Shown here piece after piece: positions 1 to 12,076 of a stretch of DNA of 64,000 bases. Position 1 is the stretch's first letter, and each line of letters starts with the position of its first letter. The notes beneath the pieces were generated by a model that saw nothing but the letters and a program-made list of their open reading frames with translations, had not been told where the DNA came from and did no database searches. The DNA is from Stratiolaelaps scimitus (taxonomy: Eukaryota > Arthropoda > Arachnida > Mesostigmata > Laelapidae): NCBI GenBank assembly GCA_019614645.1, contig JABWDB010000009.1, positions 1,054,001 to 1,118,000 of the forward strand. Direction: 5' to 3'. The position numbers were made by a program, and so were the translations under genes.

Positions 1-1095
1 TAGTCGCGCAGCCTGTCAGCGTGCTTTTGGGTCGGAAATATCGCACGAGCAGGCTAGCCAGAAACGCGTCCTTCAGGAGCAATCAACAATGACATAATTT
101 GAGAAGAATTAGGGCCGAGTCAGCCGTTGGCGAGGGAAAGAGCGCTCTGTAACTGGTGGGTGCTTTTAGCAGTTGAATAAAGTTCGACTATTATGACTGT
201 ACGAGAGAATCGGCGCAGTGCGCAGAGCGAATTCCGTTAAAAGAACGCCTGGAATCGCGTCAATCGTAACATCCAGATGTCTTCTGCTTGTTGAGCCCGC
301 CGGTGCGTGTGCGCACAAACATACTGCCAATTATTTGCCTCCATAGTTACGTTCTTGTGAGGCAACTATATTTGTTCTCACTGAACTTGCTGTGAATCGG
401 TCATTAGTTCGACAGCAGCCAGCGGCATACAATGTTATTTGGTCGCCACGACTTTTAAGTTGCAAAACATAAACAAGTGATCGCATACTACAGTCGAGTA
501 GAGAGCTCTAAATGATGCCTGAAACTGGTTGGGACGTAAGCGACAGAGACTAGATAACCAAAGTCGAAAGTCAGCCATGAAGTTATCGAGGGAGGGATGT
601 GGTGATAAACATTGTACAAACTACTAAAACGAATTTATCATTTTATCTGTGTTTCAATCTGTCCATGTGTGGTTCTGCTGGCGCTTTAGAACGGTGGATC
701 GTCAGCGAAGGCCATCCGGTCGAGGACAGCACGCCCACATCAGTGCGTAATGGAAGAGCAGGTAAATAACGAACGAAACGTATGAAAAGATACAATGATA
801 CCTCTCACAACAGAGTTTTCACCGCGATGCGTTCCTAGGTTAGCAGTTCAGGTTCGGTCGACTGGAAATTGTCCGAGTTATTCCCGCCTGTTCTATTCAT
901 CCGTTATTAGGTTTACTATTCAGGACGTAGGACGTAAGCAACACTTAACAGCAGTATGCACAATAACGCTCATCCTTGCTGCGATTTGTATAACGCAAAG
1001 GGAAGTTCCACGAAGCTGACTCTCGAGCCTTCCGAGCTCGTTTCTCGTTCTACGGAATACGTAAAAGTTTACCGTAGATGTGCTGCATTTAGCAT

Positions 1096-1132
1096 TATTT
1101 TTATTTATTTATTTATTTACTTATTTATTTTT
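1096..1132. repeat. TTTA-type tetranucleotide microsatellite
   Basis: Near-perfect run of the unit TTTA with one TTTAC interruption, seen directly. It lies in non-coding DNA. Confidence 0.85.
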
Positions 1133-4100
1133 TAGGGTTGTTCATGGCGCTCGAATGGGTGACTATGTGGCCTTGAGTATTAACCCTATTTGTTAGGGAT
1201 GTTGATGATGTAAGTGAAAACAAATATCGAGGCAAAAGTCCTCGCTCGATGTTTGACCACGGCAGAGACCTTGACTTTGAGGCATTCACCTGCCGGTCGG
1301 TGGCAACGTGGCCACAGCGACTCTCACGTTGAAGACACATCGCGCAACATCATTACAACAGATAATCTTCAATATCGTTATTGTACAGCTGTTCAAGTTG
1401 GCTAGGCTCAGAGGATAGCTTGTGCCACTATATAAATGCCACTCTATGCTAATGCCTGTGGCAATGCGGATTAGCCGCATCCTGTAACCAGTGAGCTCAA
1501 TCTCTTGTGTGGTCCATTTATCGACAACCTTACCGATTTGTTCTCCATAATTAGTCGTTGTTGAATTTTGATATCGTCGATACTAGTTTTGGTTTGCAGT
1601 CTCGATTTTCAGTTCGTCATTACAAACCAATGTATGACCTATATGCAAGTTCAGTACGAATTTATCGAGTCCGTGTCTATTCGCTGATACCGTGGAGGGG
1701 CAGGCGGTTAACAGTGATTAACGCAACATCCATATTTTTCACTCCTCTCATCAAAAGTGTACTGATTACACGCTTGTACCTATTTACAACATGTTTGTTC
1801 CTAATTTGAACCATCCGCTCGAGACGTGCGTTCCGTGTTACACTTGACAAGTTAGCATAATAATAAACTACTCGGATTGACGGGAAGCCCGATAAAATTG
1901 CCGATACACATTGGGGAGCATGTAAAATATGCAGAAAAATTATAAGGTGTTTGTAACGTTATCGATTCCCAATCTGTTCCACTTTTGTTCTTCGCCAAAA
2001 GGCAAACCTGTCGGCGATGACGCTTATTGTCGTGGCAAAATACAGAGAGCGCTGAATCTTCTTCATGGTCGATTGTAGCAATGAGCATGCTGATAACATG
2101 TTTATTGAGACGTGTCTAAAGATGTAAGCTGGCGCCGAATGCCGCGAGTTTTCGCGCAAGTCAGGAACTTGACACGGTCGCCATACGTGATCGCGGCGAT
2201 ATATTCACACAACATAGTCATGTAGTTATGAGTGATTACTACGGATAGGATCACAGCGAGTGCCGATATGAGAAGATATCAAGGGTACAAAACCCCTATC
2301 AACTCGAACAGCGGAACCTCCTCTGGCCGAGAAGCCAGGAATCAGTGGTTCAAGCGTCGGCCAAATGGCGTCTGTACCTCTATGCTTGCTGCTAAATATC
2401 GACAAACAGTCATACAGCAGAAAAAAAAACATGCTTCCGTAACTCCGTGAACATCACCAGTGCTTAGCTAAACATGATGAAGAGTTCTTGTTTTTTTGCA
2501 GAGGAATGTATTGATAAACCCAAGTGCCAACTCATACCAACTCAGCCAGCGAATAGACCCGAATCAAAGAGAGAGAGAGAATATTTTCGAATCTCCACAC
2601 GACCTTCACACAACGTGTTATGGCTGGCGTTTGCCAAGCAATCTACCCTTAACGCGCTTTATGTATCGCTTTCCCGTTGCAAACGGTTGATCATCGCTCG
2701 TTCTCATCGAATCATTGTCACTGCTGGCATCCAGACAATTTAGATACTGTATTGTCGATGTATTGTCCCATGATTTGAATAGGAATGCCGGGCGGCACAT
2801 AGACATATTATATAAGCATTGCGACTGACAAGACAGTCGGTCCAAGCTCGTATTTAGCCTACCTGTGTCCCATTTGGAGATAAAGGTCACGAGGCAGAGC
2901 GATAGAACTCCACGGAGCACTTTCGATCGAGCACGCGAGCTCGAAGAGGCTGAACACATAGAGAGGTCGAGAAAGGTCGAGAGAGAGAGAGAGAAAACAG
3001 AGGATTTTCACGACTTAGCGAGGGAACCGCCCTGTCGTTGCCGCGGTCTGGTCATTTGTAGTTCAAGCGAGAACACAAATGCATTAGCCCCGTGTTAGCC
3101 TGAACGTGTGCGGTGGCTGAATGAAGCAACGCTACCATTTCAAGTTCGTTTGTTTGACCCGTTGGTTGGGTCGAGACAGAGTTCTAATACGATTCAGAGT
3201 GGCTGTCGGACAGCTTTAATCCTCTTGGTGGCCAATTGGCGTGTGCTGAAAACTGACACGAAACCAAAGCGTATTGCACCGATGGCTCGGGTTATCCCGA
3301 GTACTTTGGCCATTTAGCAGTTAAACGGTCCTGACGCACTTCTGCCAATGGTGGCTGGCCTCTTTCACGCGATAGTGAATGCCGCTGCTTCTGCATGGAC
3401 CACAGAAGGCAAATCGATTCAAGTCCCATCGATAAATACCTTACTCGATTTCCTGTTAAACTAGCGATGGCGGCGGTGTGATCTACATTCTACAGAATCA
3501 CTTATACATTCGGGATGCAGCGGGGGCGTCAATTGAAAACGGCTTGATCGTAATCAGGCATAACAAAGATCGCTCACCAGACGGAGTGTATCGAATCAGG
3601 GCCTCGGCAAAATGTTGTACTGAATTCGCGTTGCAGTATTCATGCCGAACGTCGATTGCTTCTAATTATTCGTCTTCTTGAAGATCTCGTTGCACTTGCA
3701 TGAGGGAAATTTACTAAGCAGCTGAGCTATTTAGCTCAGGAATCGCTTTTGTCACCAGCTTCGTATACCCATAGAGCGGTATGGCTATGCCACGTTTGTT
3801 TCATATAATAGAATAGTATTACCATCTAAGCCTGCTTCTCATACGGAATTATCTCATTACACCTAGAAAACAGAATATTTCGTAAAAGACAAAAGAAAAA
3901 CACAAATTGCACATTTGTCGTGCTATTTTGGCATTCCGGAATCGCTGTTAGGCTGTAATTCAACGGCTGGGTAAACACATCTTGTCAGCTTGCCAGACAA
4001 GCTCGACAACAAGGTCGCCTTGTTGTCAACAACAGCTCAACAGCAAGTTCCGCGAAGATTATATCATCCCAACGTTGAGGGCAATCGACGCTGCTGCCCC

Positions 4101-4314
4101 CCCGCCTTTCAAGCTCTGACTGATTTCTGTCAAGGTTCACTATGCACTCAGACTTCGCTTGAGTGCTGTGGGAATTTTAGCACGGAGGGGGCAATGTGCA
4201 CGAGTGTTCATTCGGTAAAGCAGCAACAACAACAACCCCGCGCACCGTGGAATATTATAACAGCGACAATTGTCAAATGACGAAAGCCTAAGCAACCATC
4301 TCTTATGTGATATG

Positions 4315-4381
4315 TCATTCATGCATATATGTATATCTCACTCATCTGTCTCATTCATGCATATATGTATATCTCACTCAT
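4315..4381. repeat. Tandem duplication, 31-bp unit, period 36
   Basis: The 31-base text beginning TCATTCATGCATATATGTAT occurs at 4315-4345 and again at 4351-4381, with a 5-base spacer (CTGTC). A (TA)n array starts 38 bases further on. It looks like a local slippage duplication in non-coding DNA. Confidence 0.85.
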
Positions 4382-4416
4382 TGTTTTTTTTTTCTCGAAA
4401 GCAAATATGCTATTTA

Positions 4417-4418
<2 letters not shown>

Positions 4419-4451
<33 letters not shown>
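4419..4451. repeat. (AT)n microsatellite
   Basis: Uninterrupted AT dinucleotide run of about 33 bases. Similar arrays recur across the whole window and produce spurious I-Y-I-Y open frames. Confidence 0.9.
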
Positions 4452-4452
<1 letters not shown>

Positions 4453-5778
4453 CATCAACTATCCTTCCCTTCGGATTTAAGCCCTTTGTGCATATACACA
4501 GTAATAAAACATGCATTCGGTACATGCACAGAAAAAAACCGAAAAATTTGAACACTTCGAAAAAAAATTAGTAGACTTATTGACACACATGCACACACAC
4601 TTGAATGAATTTTATTTTAAAAATTTTGTCGAATAATTATTCGTTTTATAATAAATCCGTAGCTTATTTAAAACATTTAACCTTTGAAAATGTTATTACT
4701 ACTTTAGAAATTATACGAATTGATAGAAAATAAAATCATTTTTTAAACCACCTTTATAATAGATATTATCTTACTATCCAGTGTACTATCCAGATACGTC
4801 TAGTCAAGCATACATCGACAAAATCTTCGGCAAAAAGTTCGGCTCAGCCGAGCCAGAAATCACAACGCAAATACATGTAGTTAACACGCTCCATCGTCAG
4901 GATTCTTCAGCCTAACGAGAAACGAAATGAATACGCGACTCGCACAGATTTGCCGTCAGCTTGGCAATGTGACATGTTTATTTAAAATAAGATCTTCTCT
5001 CTTCTATATTTGCTCCTCATATTTAACCGCCGGACATTTCTCTTCACATCGATGTTTTTGGGCTCAACTCAGCTCTCAGTGCCATTATATTAGAATTTGT
5101 TTGAACTGATTTCTCGTCCATCAACTACGAGCGCTGGCTATCAGCTTCATAATTCATCCACCTAGTGTTATGCGTATAGTTGGCAGCGACTGCCGGCGCG
5201 GGATCATGCCCCACCATCGGTGCTCTTCGCTAACAGGGACACTCACTTGTCATTATCCGCACAAGATATATATATATATATATATAATATTTCGCTTTGT
5301 ATCTATTTTGTATACTCTCTCTGTCTCCGTGGTTCTGCCTTTATTCTCCTTTTGAGAGATTTATTTTAACGTCAAACCCAGTATATAAGATTATTATTTA
5401 TATATAATTAGTTAGTTTATTGTTACCACGTAAGCGCGCCAGCTCAATTCACAGCATTTCAATGGCCGAAAAATCTTCCTCCACTTCAAAACCAAACGTA
5501 TCGTGGCATTACAATTGTAATATATTAGTATGATTACATATCGTCTCCTTATAATTATTATTATTACGTTAACTTCATAGATGTTCAAACCGCCGTGTTG
5601 TTCATCAATCGCAACAGTCAGTCGATCGTTCCACTTGTGTATGCGGTTTTGTGTGCACTCATATGCTCCTCAAGCAGAATTTCGTGTAAGCTGACCTCAT
5701 ATAAATTATGACTAGCTTCTTCCGCTGCACTAGAGGGCGGTTTGAGATAGTTCGCACGAGATGGTCACAGACGCAGAC

Positions 5779-5787
5779 GTTCACCTG

Positions 5788-5822
<35 letters not shown>

Positions 5823-5833
5823 ATGTTCACCTG

Positions 5834-5866
<33 letters not shown>
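5779..5866. repeat. Paired (TA)n arrays after a duplicated GTTCACCTGT
   Basis: Two (TA)n arrays (5789-5819 and 5836-5865) are each preceded by the same text, GTTCACCTGT followed by T or C and A. The microsatellite and its 5' flank were therefore probably duplicated together. Confidence 0.8.
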
Positions 5867-5867
<1 letters not shown>

Positions 5868-6892
5868 ACGTGGAAACTGCAACGAACAAAGGCTATTTAT
5901 CTTACTAGCGCCTAGGTGCTCTCGACGCTTTTTCCACCTAGTTCCTTTGTAGTATACCTTCCATCTGCCTCCTGCCCCCTGGGGCTCCAATCGATCGTGC
6001 TGTTTACCGCCTCGCGAGGGCTTGGCCGCCAAAAATAGCGCCCTTGCCGAAAATTGAATATCTACCAGCAGAAGTCATAATGACAATTATTACAGTAATC
6101 ATGATCACTCAGCATGATCGATCGTCGTCCCCTCAATCGCCCATATACCAATTTTTTTTTCTATCCGTGTTGGTGGTATCTATATAACTATATGATGCGA
6201 TATATGACTATTATTGGCTAGCGCGTATACGAGTGTGAATTCTTAGTTGCACCTCGATGAACGTCGTTAATGAGATGTGGTGGTTTCGTTCGTTTGCTAT
6301 CGAATGTCAGATCTACAAAGTCAGATATCTCCAGTTCTGAGGGTCACAGACACTTTCTAGTTAGATAGGTTAGGCATTTAGGAACAGCACAACTTCGCTT
6401 TTTTTTTTCGGACACCATTCTGGCAACAGGGCTAAATGTACATATATGCTTTAGCTGAAAATGTCATACCTTGCACGCACTGCACCTAGGTGGCCATTGC
6501 AAGAAATTGTCGTGCAAATGAACAAACTATTCAATTCGACAACCGCGACAGCTAGGTAGAGAAGATCAATGACAATCGTCGTTGTGGAGCCGCGGCGTCT
6601 CGTATCGACACCGTGAATGCGATGCGCTCAATAGGTCCCGTCTCTTTTTCACGGTATGGACGAGCGACATGGCCACAGGAACTGAACAGCAACCGGGATC
6701 TTCATAGGTGATCCCTTTATACCTAGTAGTCAATATCGAACGCCTCAGTGCGTCGCCACCATGCCACTGCGTGACATCAATCATTCGCTCAGCGAGCTCT
6801 TGAGCTTCGGCAACGCCCTCGGAGTTCGCACCTCGATCCACAAAAACGTGATTCGCTATTCCGTGCCGCCTCGATGAGCGCCAGGTGGCCGC

Positions 6893-7078
6893 TTATCTCG
6901 TGTAATATACCCGATAGTAGAGCGTCTTACCGCGCCAGAGTGAATATGAGTTATCAAACTTCAGCAGATAGATTCCCTGTCCAGGGTACTGGTGCTTGCC
7001 AACGTACACCTCGAGGTGGCTGTCCCGCCGGTAGATTGGGACGATTATCGACGTTGGAGGGCCTTCGGGCTCCTTTGC
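6893..7078 (-). CDS. ACBD3: ACBD3 terminal exon, end of GOLD domain
   Basis: The acceptor AG is at 7080-7079 and the stop TAA at 6895-6893. It encodes 61 residues, including [32 protein letters not shown] and the terminal YYRVYYTR, which closely matches the invariant C-terminus of animal ACBD3. The exon starts in phase 0, which agrees with the donor at 7264/7263 (CAG|GTAA). Confidence 0.95.
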   Translation of the reverse strand, partial: AKEPEGPPTSIIVPIYRRDSHLEVYVGKHQYPGQGIYLLKFDNSYSLWRGKTLYYRVYYTR

Positions 7079-10000
7079 CTTAAAGTCAAATCGATTTTAT
7101 AGGTGAGCGTAACGAGTATAGTGTCCGACACGGATACGACTTCAACGATGGAGTCAATAGTTGATAACAACAAGAAAAAAGCACGAACAACAACAACAAC
7201 AGTAGCAGCAAACATACAAATCGCGTCACTAAAGGCAACCAATCGATGTCTGTTGACGTTTACCTGTTTGACGGCCTCGACGTCATCGTTGCCCGGTTGA
7301 TCTTCCTCCTCCTCGCAGGATTCATCTTCGGAATCGCTGATGTGAACGGAAACCGCAGTCCCCGGTGTTTTTGTCCATTCAAATGACAGTCCAAAGCCTA
7401 ATGAGAGTGACGTATGAAGCAAAGGTGTAAAAGTTAGAATGACTCATATTCCTCTACCCGCGCCATGTCGGTAAACGAGCGTCAACACAGGAGATTTACT
7501 GCACGGAGTCGTCGAAATTAAACGCCGGCTTGAGGGCCCCCACGGTCACCTCTTCGCTGTGGTCCTATGTTTTCTGAACAATGTATTGAAAATTCACTGA
7601 TTTCATCAGGTGTGCCGACTCGGAAAGGTTGCTCAGTTGTATTTGTTTTGATTATTCCCGGCCAGTGTTTGCTCAAGGCTCAACCGCTTTGTACGGGTCA
7701 TCTCGGGCGTCGTTACACAGCCATAATTGATGCATCTCCATAATTTTGTTATCTGTCACCCAGCCTTTGCCGAGAGACCCATTTCCCAGAAAGTTACACT
7801 AGAAACTGTGCGGCCCACATATTTGACCCGTTTGGCTCAAGCCATGAAGGAGGTCAGCAAGCGATAGAAAAAACCATCACCCGATCACATATGTCATACG
7901 GCACAACAAGCTCCGCGTTGGCGTGCTCGCAACCAGATCGTGAGCAGTGCGTGATGTCGAACACAACACTCGCGACCACGTCCATATATCGCGCGCCACA
8001 AGGCACTCGACGTTACAAAAGGATTTACACAATTGACATAAATTTTCTGTGCATTGACCGCAACACTAATGGCCTGCTGTCACTGTCGCTAAATCTGGAC
8101 AATCGTCGAGTCATGGACATCGGATCGATTGTCGTCTCGACGATGAATCAGACAACAATCAGCCAACGACATGATCGATGTGAGAGAAAAAAATCTAAAC
8201 ATTTTCCAATTGGGATCGATCGTATTAAAAGAAAATACACAGCACCCCCTACCCCTGTCAGTGTCATCGCAATTCTTGCTGGGACAACACTAAATGCGAT
8301 TGGCCATAACAGCTATTATATTATGTCATAGCTGATCAATGCGTGTGTTTGCAGCCGTAGTTAGCTACTCATCTTGGACAAAAGTGGATATTGTATTCGC
8401 TTGCCGGCTTGTTGATTGCATTTGATTCTCGCAGAGAGACAGGCAGGCAATTGCTGTATTGCGCTCATTGTGTTCGTTGAGTCAGCTTTACAAATGGTCG
8501 AAGTGGCCCGATGGATGCGCTTGCCATTCATTAAGCAAACGTGTACATGATCATACGAACACTGTGAGAGAATTAGCTTAATAGTTTATAGTTGGATTGC
8601 CAGCGAATGCATCCGAGGGACTCGCCTTCCCACAATCAATAGCACAATTGCTCATGTCTCTGGCTATCAGAAGCCAGAGGGCGCAGGTTCGAGTCCCACC
8701 ACGTGATGACATATAAGAGAGCTTAAGCATTGTAGAATTGCAGCTCCTTTAATAAACCAATAAACCTTTGCCTTTGCCTTGTCATGATAAGCAATGGATA
8801 TATGTGTACTAGCAGTCGCTGCTAAAGTTCGCTACAAGTGAACTCCCGAGCTTTCTTCGGATCGGCATCAGACCGCGGGGGCTTCATAAATAAACAACCT
8901 TCTTCTTTTTCTTTTCTCTGAATGCCGTCCCCCGTCAAAAAGGAAAGCCTAACTGCTATTAACTGCTGAGTTTAAGCGGCAACCACTACAACCATTAGAT
9001 TTATATGGACGGTGACTTTGAACGGGGCAAATGACGATCAGTCGATCCGCGAGTCAGATGAATGCATGAGTGTATCGGGGAGCTCCTGCTGGAGTTTAGT
9101 CCGCAGGCCATCTCTCTTCGTGATCAGTGAAGCGACACCCTCGTGCCCGCAGTGGGCAAACTTATGGAGTTTTTGATGAAGTATTAGCGCTGCTGCGGCT
9201 GCTGCTGATGATGATGATAATAATGATGCCGTCTGATCATCATATAGTCATTTTGACGATATGATCGACAATCGCAAAAACCGATTGAGCATGCTTTCGA
9301 CAATGTCTCTCCAATTCTCAGAACTGCGTTGAATTCAAAAAATGGTTCTGCGCCGTGGACGCTGCATTCTAAATATGTACGAAATGATGCTGTAAATAGT
9401 GAAATGAGTGGTTGCGTCATCCTGTCTATGATTATTATTATTATTATCATTATTCGAAGTTTGGATAATAAGTCTGAACTTGTTCCCGCTAGTGCAAAAG
9501 ATCATATATCGCAAAACGTATTACGTATGGGACCGCACGCAACAGACGCTCGCTTACGACGTCTCTTCCGGCTGCTGTTTCAATCGTTGTCCATCGACTC
9601 ACCAATGTCATAATGATCTGTAGCAAATTCCCAAAAGATCGAATGTCCGTCATCATGGGTGGGCACGCGAACCGTGACCGTCTCACCGTGTCCAACCTTG
9701 ATAATGGAATCACCGCCTTCCTGTCGGATGCACTCCTTGAACTCGACAATGTCTCCTCGAGTCCACATGGACGGATCGACAACGGAGATCATCGACGACT
9801 CGTCCTCGTCTGAGTCCTCCGCATCGCCAGTGCCGGTCTGACCCTCAGCGTGATCACCGCTGCCGTGGTGCGCACGTCCATGAGCGTGGTGCTCATGCGC
9901 CTGCTGATGGTGGCCGTGATGCTGGTGTAGTAGCGGCGTGCCGAGATCTGGGGTGAATCCCCCCGGGCTGCCATGGTCCGCCTGAACCCGGTCGACCTGC

Positions 10001-12027
10001 GTCGGATTCACCGGCGCCTGCTGTTGGTGACCGCCGGTTGAGTGATGCGGCGACCGCGATATGGGCGCTGATTGGCCACGCACGGCCTGGCTACCCTGCT
10101 GGGGATCGTCATACAGTTGTAGCTCGGTGGTGTGGGTGATCACAGTGTTCGTTGGCTGGGCTGGAACGCCGCTCGAATTCGAGTAGGCCGATTGAAGGTG
10201 ATTTGGAGAGGATGTCGAAGTATCGAGTGAGGGATTCTGGCCACTAGAAGGGGCCGGGAAGCCGTCGCTCGTTGTCGTCGATCGCGGAGGATGGCCGTTG
10301 TTCAGTGAAAGCGCTGCTGTCTGTTCCGCTAACGTTCGCATGTACTGAAAAATGTTAGACGAAACGTTAGGGCTCTGTAGCAAAATGTATGCCTAGATGA
10401 ATGACAAAGATACGTCAATCTACGTATCTGTGGCATGTATAAGTGTATGGGGGTATGCAGTGGTGATTTCGTTGAATTTGTTTAATAACAACACATGCTG
10501 ATACAAGCAGACATCCTGCACAGAAACCGTTTCTGCTTTCAGATATACTGCTCCTATATTTGCTCTAATAGATCTCGAAACACATCCCAACTAAAGAGTA
10601 ACCACGTTCGCTTAAGCAAAGCTGCATATAGCCACAATCATCTGACACCCGTATTTCGCGACAACAAAGAAACCCCAGCAGGGTGAAGCATCTACCTGTT
10701 TGAAGTGTTCCTCCTGTAGTTGGGCAATGATCGTTTGCTGCTGCCGTCCGTCGTTCGGCGCTTGTTGCGCGGCGTACGCCGAGAACTGATCGAGCGTTTG
10801 CTGATTAAGAACGGCTTTGATCATCGCCTCGTTGGGACCGCTCCCGTCGACAGCTCCCATTGACGGATAGTGCGATGGGCTGGACGGTGACGAACCGGGA
10901 CTACGAGTATCGCCAGCAGCTCCAGGCGTATGCTCGACCCTCTGCAGAACACAAAATATCGTGTTGGCATTTTTGAAAATCGCACTGACTCGTAGAGGCA
11001 CGCTATGAGACGTGAAATAATTTAGATTGATATAAATACTTAGGCTACGATCGTGTGACTACCATCACCAGCTGTTAACAAAAGATACAACGAGAGCTCA
11101 CCTTGGCCTGTTTGCTGGCCTTATGCGCGCATACAAACGGCCGAAAGAGGGGACAGCGGTCATGCAGGAGCGCGACAAACTCCTGCTTCGCCGTATGGGC
11201 GTCCATCTCGCCCAGTTCCAGCCAGGCCTCGCGACGATCCTGAAATCAACCATTGGGTGAATCGGTGATTGTTGAAAAACAATATCACCATCACATTGAA
11301 CTACTTCCTTGGTCATAACGCCGAAGTGCGATCTGCATCAGAACGCAGAATGTATCTATATCATAGGAAACCGTGGTCGGTAATTTCAGTTGAGATGGTC
11401 GCAAAAAGTCTGATACGTCGTTCATTATACTCAATCGAGTTCCGAACTCGGAATTGATGATGATCAGAAATATTCAACTCGTTGATACGATTGGCATCGT
11501 CTCGGAAGGCGATTGAACACCCACGCTCGGTCTGAGTCTTGCTGTCTTATGCATTTTGTTTATTTCGAGTCGATCTCGACGAAGCCAACGACACCGATAG
11601 CTGCTCAAAATGAGCGAACGATTGAACTCGAAAAAGAATTGGCCTATTATAATAGAATACTCAGCCCCGTCGCTATATTCGTTATTTTCCACGTATACTT
11701 CACACTATCTACATTGAATGTTCGCTAAATGCAGCTAAACTCGTGTGTCTCATACCTGCCCGATGAGGTCGAGGTATCCGACAGGTTCGCATTTACCCTC
11801 ATCATATGATCCATGTCGCTCCTGTTGCGTGTACGCGATTAACTTCAATTTATCCTCGTACGATACGTGGAAGGCCTTGCCTTCGTTTTGGCTGAAATGA
11901 ATAACGAACGAGCGAGACAGAAGCAACGGTTGGTTAGGCTAATGTTTACGTTATTTAAATGGCTAAGCGGATGTTACTCAAGTCCCGTGTGAGTTTATCG
12001 TATACGCCTGCCCTTCTAAATGAAACT

Positions 12028-12076
<49 letters not shown>

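Larger units (their letters stand above)
1..6892. other. Non-coding stretch downstream of ACBD3
   Basis: I see no convincing gene here. Short open frames exist on both strands, but none has recognisable domains, coherent codon use or paired splice sites. The stretch carries a TTTA-type tetranucleotide repeat (1096-1132), a tandem duplication at 4315-4381 and (TA)n arrays at 4419-4451, 5266-5286, 5789-5819 and 5836-5865. The part just below 6893 should be the ACBD3 3' UTR on the minus strand. I could not place its polyadenylation site with confidence. Confidence 0.6.

Noticed and set aside
36..6530. Many short open frames on both strands, 60-113 codons long
   Set aside because: No domains, no consistent codon use, no splice partners; expected by chance in this length of DNA.
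6566..6841. Minus-strand 91-codon frame directly after the ACBD3 stop
   Set aside because: ACBD3 ends at its conserved family C-terminus at 6893, so this is most simply 3' UTR.
7891..8331. Plus-strand 146-codon frame inside ACBD3 intron 6
   Set aside because: No recognisable motif and antisense to a confirmed intron.
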